From the NCBI GenBank assembly GCA_016301965.1, contig JAEDOO010000081.1, positions 1-8,470 on the forward strand: DNA of 8,470 bases, read 5' to 3'. Positions 5,623 to 8,470 of the stretch are shown here, in pieces. This stretch comes from Lachnospiraceae bacterium. GTDB lineage: Bacteria; Bacillota; Clostridia; Lachnospirales; Lachnospiraceae. A program made the position numbers and the translations under genes. Each line of letters begins with the position of its first letter. Position 1 is the first letter of the stretch. Under the pieces are notes generated by a model. That model was given only the letters and a program-made list of their open reading frames with translations. It had not been told where the DNA came from and did not search any database.

Positions 5623-5632
5623 CTTTTTCCCG
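5601..5632 (-). terminator. Rho-independent terminator after the Rpn-like fragment
   Basis: On the minus strand CGGGAAAAAG (5632-5623), a 4-nt loop ATGG, then CTTTTTTCCCG (5618-5608; one extra T in the arm), followed by seven T (5607-5601). It lies 28 nt after the stop codon at 5661. The arms are G/C only at the base, but the structure is textbook for a Firmicute. Confidence 0.85.
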
Positions 5633-5660
5633 TCTCAATGATATATGTTCTTAAGCCATC

Positions 5661-6227
5661 TTACTCATTGTATATTTTTACATAAATCTGATCAACATCC
5701 GCATCCGGTGCCGCCAATACCGCTTCATATATCGGACGGATTCTTTCCACCGGCTCCTCAATTGCGTCTGCTATAGTTAATATATCCTTTCCTCTCTGAA
5801 TCTTCTTTATGATCAGAGAGATCAGCGTTCTACGTTTTCCAAGTTTTTCTCCACGCATCTCGCTTGTTCTTCTTTCTTCCTCAATCTCCGGTGCGTATAA
5901 TTCCCAAAATGCCTGACACATATCTTCACATCCCTTCACTTTTTCAAATATTTCTCGGTTCGTCTCCATCGCCAGCTGCAGTACCGATTCAGCAAATTCA
6001 CGCTCGTCCGGGTCTGTCAGTTTTCCGACTTCTTCTATTAACATTCTGGCTTCATTCTCTTTCAGGCCATCTACCAGAGATGTCAACCAGATATGTTCCT
6101 TAGGGTCTAGCTCCTTTGTCACTACGATTTGTACGCAGCCCAGATAGGTCTCTTTCGCTTTTTTCTCATTGTGTGTTCCTTTTTTGAAATGAATAGTAAG
6201 AAGTGATAAAAAGAAAAGATCATACAA
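5661..6227 (-). pseudogene. Fragment resembling C-terminal half of Rpn/PD-(D/E)XK transposase-like protein
   Basis: A 188-residue frame. Its middle and end (KEHIWLTSLVDGLKENEARMLIEEVGKLTDPDEREFAESVLQLAMETNREIFEKV..., then a charged RGEKLGKRR stretch and a last helical segment) look like the helical C-terminal part of Rpn-family / PD-(D/E)XK nuclease family transposase-like proteins, which normally have 280-350 residues. The N-terminal nuclease domain with its D...E-x-K catalytic residues is missing. The first 15 residues (MYDLFFLSLLTIHFK) look unrelated. The ATG at 6227 has no good ribosome binding site. A good one (AAAGGA, 6182-6177) instead serves an ATG at 6169 in another frame that stops after 15 codons. 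A strong promoter (6251-6279) and terminator (5601-5632) bracket it, so it may still be transcribed. Family assignment is by recollection of the pattern and moderately sure. Confidence 0.5.
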
Positions 6228-6250
6228 AATACTTTTGTTTCTTTTAGTAT

Positions 6251-6279
6251 ATTTTAGGACAAAATAGAAAAGATGTCAA
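6251..6279 (-). promoter_or_regulatory. Consensus sigma-A promoter before the Rpn-like fragment
   Basis: TTGACA (6279-6274), exactly 17 nt, then TAAAAT (6256-6251), five of six matches to the -10 consensus. Transcription would start near 6244, only about 17 nt before the ATG at 6227 but about 75 nt before the better-served ATG at 6169. Confidence 0.7.
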
Positions 6280-6311
6280 TATCCAATGATCTCTTTAAAT
6301 CAGTAAAAATT

Positions 6312-6346
6312 TACTGCCGCAGTCCACTTAGAAGACTGCGGCAGTA
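6312..6346 (-). terminator. Strong hairpin terminator after the membrane protein gene
   Basis: A perfect 13-bp stem (6346-6334 pairing with 6324-6312; arm TACTGCCGCAGTC) with a 9-nt loop, followed on the minus strand by AAATTTTTA. It starts 12 nt after the stop codon at 6358. The GC-rich stem contrasts with the AT-rich surroundings. Confidence 0.85.
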
Positions 6347-6357
6347 CCACTTTCAAT

Positions 6358-7062
6358 TTATTCAGTTTCTCCACAAAGATACAGAAGCGCTTTGTAAGCT
6401 GCTTCTGCATGCCTGGATGAATTCAGGACACCTGCACATACCGGCTCATAAGTTACCAGTTCATACTGTGTCCAGTTTTCATCCTCCAGATACAGAATGC
6501 CATCTTTTACATGCTCCTGCAAAGATCCATCATCATACCCGGGAAGTTCTGCCAGATCCATAAAAATCTCCTGCTCCTGAAACCTTTTATATGTTTCTTC
6601 ATCACAGATCAGGATATCCATATCACCGCTGCTCAGCCAGATACTCATCTGCAGGGAAGCGGTATAATCGTCTCCCGACAGTATGTTGGTGGTAATTGGA
6701 ACCGTTTCATACTTCCCACCACTGCCGCAAAGCTGCAGAAGATCCGCAGCTAAACGCTGCGTTCCCTCATCTGATTCCAGCACTGTGTCGGATACATTGA
6801 TATACAGTATCGGTTCCTCCAGCGAATTGTGATAAATCTGTATACCGGAAGTAATGACCACGATCAATATGACGGGCACCAAAAGCCACACCTTGTAATA
6901 TGTCCACAGATACGGCAGTCTTTTTTTCCAGCCCAGTCCTTTGATCTTTTCCCACTCCATCCGACGTTTTTCCTGTTTGGTCAGATCAGACTCATGGATG
7001 ATCTCCGGTTCCGGTGTACTTTGGGTTTCCTGTTCATTTTCCTCTTTGTATTCTATTCGCAT
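6358..7062 (-). CDS. Single-pass membrane protein with a large outer domain, unknown
   Basis: A 234-residue protein that I do not recognise. Residues 1-55 are charged and predicted cytoplasmic (Glu-rich start, then DLTKQEKRRMEWEKIKGLGWKKRLPYLWTYYK, a basic juxtamembrane stretch). One membrane helix spans about 57-78 (VWLLVPVILIVVITSGIQIY), and about 155 residues lie outside. The outer part has alternating beta and alpha elements (ILYINVSDTVLES, MDILICDEETYKRF, EIFMDLAEL) that recall one lobe of an extracellular solute-binding protein, where a MDI-x-I-CDE-type element is common; this is only a resemblance. AAGGA lies about 12 nt before the ATG. It has its own likely promoter (extended -10 at 7149-7157) and its own terminator, so it is probably monocistronic despite following the SNF transporter. 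Confidence 0.8.
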   Translation of the reverse strand: MRIEYKEENEQETQSTPEPEIIHESDLTKQEKRRMEWEKIKGLGWKKRLPYLWTYYKVWLLVPVILIVVITSGIQIYHNSLEEPILYINVSDTVLESDEGTQRLAADLLQLCGSGGKYETVPITTNILSGDDYTASLQMSIWLSSGDMDILICDEETYKRFQEQEIFMDLAELPGYDDGSLQEHVKDGILYLEDENWTQYELVTYEPVCAGVLNSSRHAEAAYKALLYLCGETE

Positions 7063-7148
7063 ATCTTTTCCCGTTCCTTTTGCTCAGAATGACTGTTGCG
7101 GCCGGACCGGACCCCTGAGTCAGATGACGGCAGCACATCACGCGAAAC

Positions 7149-7177
7149 ATTGTAGCACATCCGAAAATCAATTCGGA
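7149..7177 (-). promoter_or_regulatory. Extended -10 promoter with a nearby inverted repeat
   Basis: TGCTACAAT on the minus strand (7157-7149) is an extended -10 (TG-n-TACAAT, five of six matches). No good -35 is present at 16-18 nt. Instead the inverted repeat TCCGAA-N6-TTCGGA (7177-7160) occupies the spacer/-35 area, a position suited to a regulator. Start of transcription near 7142, about 80 nt before the gene at 7062. Confidence 0.42.
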
Positions 7178-7222
7178 GAAATTAACCATATTTTTAGAAT
7201 ACTTTCACATTTTACACGCAGA

Positions 7223-8470
7223 TCAGAAAAATTTTGAAACATAACCCTGTACAAAGATCAAAAGCACGATCAGCGGCAGGATCCAGGTCATATACCCTCT
7301 GACAGCCTTTGGCAAACGGATGCCTTCTCCGCTATTCGCTTCCTCAGAGAATTTATCAAATCCCCAGCCGTATTTTGTCGTACAGAACAGAAGATACACC
7401 AGGCTGCCCAGCGGAAGGATATTATTGCTGACAATAAAATCCTCCAGATCAAGAATATTCGATCCTGCCCCCAGCGGTTCAAAACCACTGAGTACATTAA
7501 AACCAAGAATACACGGCATGGACAGGATCACAATGGCAATACCGTTACAGATAGCTGCTTTTTTCCTGCTGCAGCCCGTCATATCCATAGTAAAAGACAT
7601 AATGTTCTCAAAAACAGCCACTACCGTGGAAATCGCCGCAAAGCTCATAAACAGGAAGAAACAAAATCCCCATATGCGGCCTCCGGCCATAGCGTTAAAT
7701 ACATTCGGCAGAGTAATGAAGATCAGGCTCGGACCGCTGCCAGCTTCCACGCCGTAGGCAAAGCATGCCGGAAAAATAATGAAACCTGCCATCAGTGCCA
7801 CAAAGGTATCCAGCACCGTAACGCTGATCGCCTCTCCGGTCAGTCTGCGTTCCTTGCCGATATAGCTGCCAAAAATCGCCAGTGCACCGATACCGATACT
7901 CAATGTAAAGAAAGCCTGCCCCATGGCAGCAAAAACAGCCTCCCCGAGACCTGCCTCCACCAGACGATGAAAATCCGGTTTCAGATAAAATATAATACCT
8001 TCCTGGCCACCCTCCAGAAATACGGAATGTACCGCCAGCACGATCATCAATCCCAGAAGGCAGAGCATCATGACCTTGGTAATACGCTCCACACCATTTT
8101 GCAGACCACCGGCACAGATGGTAAAGCACAGAACAACAATGATTATCATGCACACCGTCATCAATAGCGGATCCTGGGTCAGGGAAACAAATTCACCCTG
8201 CACTGCTTCCGCATTCAGACCGGCAAAATCGCCTTTTGCCATTTTTACACAGTACAGGATCATCCATCCGGCAATCGTCGTGTAAAACATCATCAGCAGA
8301 TAATTTCCGGCGATAGCGCCCCATTTGTACCAGTGCCACTTTGTACCTTCGGGTTCCAGTACATCAAAAGATTTGGCCACGCTCTTCTGGCTGGCACGAC
8401 CCACAGCAAACTCCGCGATCACAATGGGAAGACCCAGGATCAGCAGGAAAAACAGATAGAGCAAAACAAA
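7223..8470 (-). CDS. Sodium-dependent SNF/NSS-family transporter, 5' end beyond window
   Basis: The last 415 codons of a neurotransmitter:sodium symporter (LeuT-fold, SNF family), which imports an amino acid or related amine with sodium ions. The visible part begins in helix 2 (LYLFFLLILGLPIVIAEFAVGR). Helix 1, with most of the Na+ and substrate site, lies outside the window; roughly 45-50 residues are missing. Family landmarks are clear: MGQAFFTLSIGIGA in helix 6 (compare LeuT GQ-x-FFTLS), GPSLIFITLP after helix 7, and FAAISTVVAVFE in helix 8, where the Ser-Thr pair takes the place of the LeuT Na2-site Thr-Ser. I count ten visible membrane segments, hence 11 in the full protein, matching the bacterial subgroup lacking helix 12. 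Substrate cannot be deduced. The next gene on this strand is 160 nt away with its own promoter. The frame is open through 8470, and the TTG at 8464 is not the true start. Confidence 0.94.
   Translation of the reverse strand, partial: FVLLYLFFLLILGLPIVIAEFAVGRASQKSVAKSFDVLEPEGTKWHWYKWGAIAGNYLLMMFYTTIAGWMILYCVKMAKGDFAGLNAEAVQGEFVSLTQDPLLMTVCMIIIVVLCFTICAGGLQNGVERITKVMMLCLLGLMIVLAVHSVFLEGGQEGIIFYLKPDFHRLVEAGLGEAVFAAMGQAFFTLSIGIGALAIFGSYIGKERRLTGEAISVTVLDTFVALMAGFIIFPACFAYGVEAGSGPSLIFITLPNVFNAMAGGRIWGFCFFLFMSFAAISTVVAVFENIMSFTMDMTGCSRKKAAICNGIAIVILSMPCILGFNVLSGFEPLGAGSNILDLEDFIVSNNILPLGSLVYLLFCTTKYGWGFDKFSEEANSGEGIRLPKAVRGYMTWILPLIVLLIFVQGYVSKFF

Noticed and set aside
1..8470. CRISPR arrays, tRNA/rRNA genes, intact insertion sequences, attachment sites.
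   Set aside because: No regularly spaced repeats, no tRNA-like or rRNA-like segments, and no complete transposase with terminal repeats were seen on either strand.

Overview
The window is a stretch of bacterial chromosome in which every supportable gene lies on the minus strand. Moderate GC, purine-rich AGGAGG-type ribosome binding sites, close gene packing, and the protein types present (an 11-helix SNF transporter, an AraC domain, a TetR regulator of a Firmicutes type, a choloylglycine-hydrolase-like enzyme) suggest a Firmicute of class Clostridia, most likely a gut Lachnospiraceae. This is inference from gene content and style. No rRNA, tRNA, CRISPR array or complete insertion sequence was seen.

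In transcription order (right to left): a 5'-truncated sodium:neurotransmitter-symporter-family transporter (8470-7223); an unrecognised single-pass membrane protein (7062-6358) ending at a 13-bp-stem terminator; a consensus sigma-A promoter in front of a fragment resembling the C-terminal half of Rpn/PD-(D/E)XK transposase-like proteins (6227-5661), closed by a terminator at 5632-5601; then an AraC-type DNA-binding domain lacking its sensor domain and any convincing start (5622-5239). This middle part looks like eroded, rearranged DNA.

An AT-rich control region (about 5238-4885) follows. It holds a TTGACA-17-TAATAT promoter with a perfect 12-bp inverted repeat starting at the predicted +1, and further upstream an 8-bp direct repeat at 21-bp periodicity. 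From this promoter a long unidirectional cluster runs to the left edge: an 18-codon leader ORF overlapping the next start by ATGA, a cysteine-rich flavodoxin-fold oxidoreductase (4831-4085), a TetR regulator (4056-3436), a 50-residue hypothetical protein (3372-3220), a tandem double-GNAT acetyltransferase (3183-2236), a two-helix small membrane protein (2190-1969), a membrane-anchored choloylglycine-hydrolase/AAT-like Ntn hydrolase (1982-882), a membrane-anchored exported protein (754-44), and the first 13 codons of another gene (41-1).

Working model (inference): the TetR protein represses its own cluster at the palindrome, and an unidentified small molecule relieves this, releasing redox (flavoprotein), N-acetylation (GNAT) and amide-hydrolysis (Ntn hydrolase) activities plus envelope proteins. 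The most interesting item is the Ntn hydrolase. All choloylglycine-hydrolase catalytic positions are present, but its nucleophile Cys100 sits behind a 99-residue pro-segment with a membrane anchor, directly after a glycine. That implies a maturation cleavage unlike classical bile salt hydrolases.
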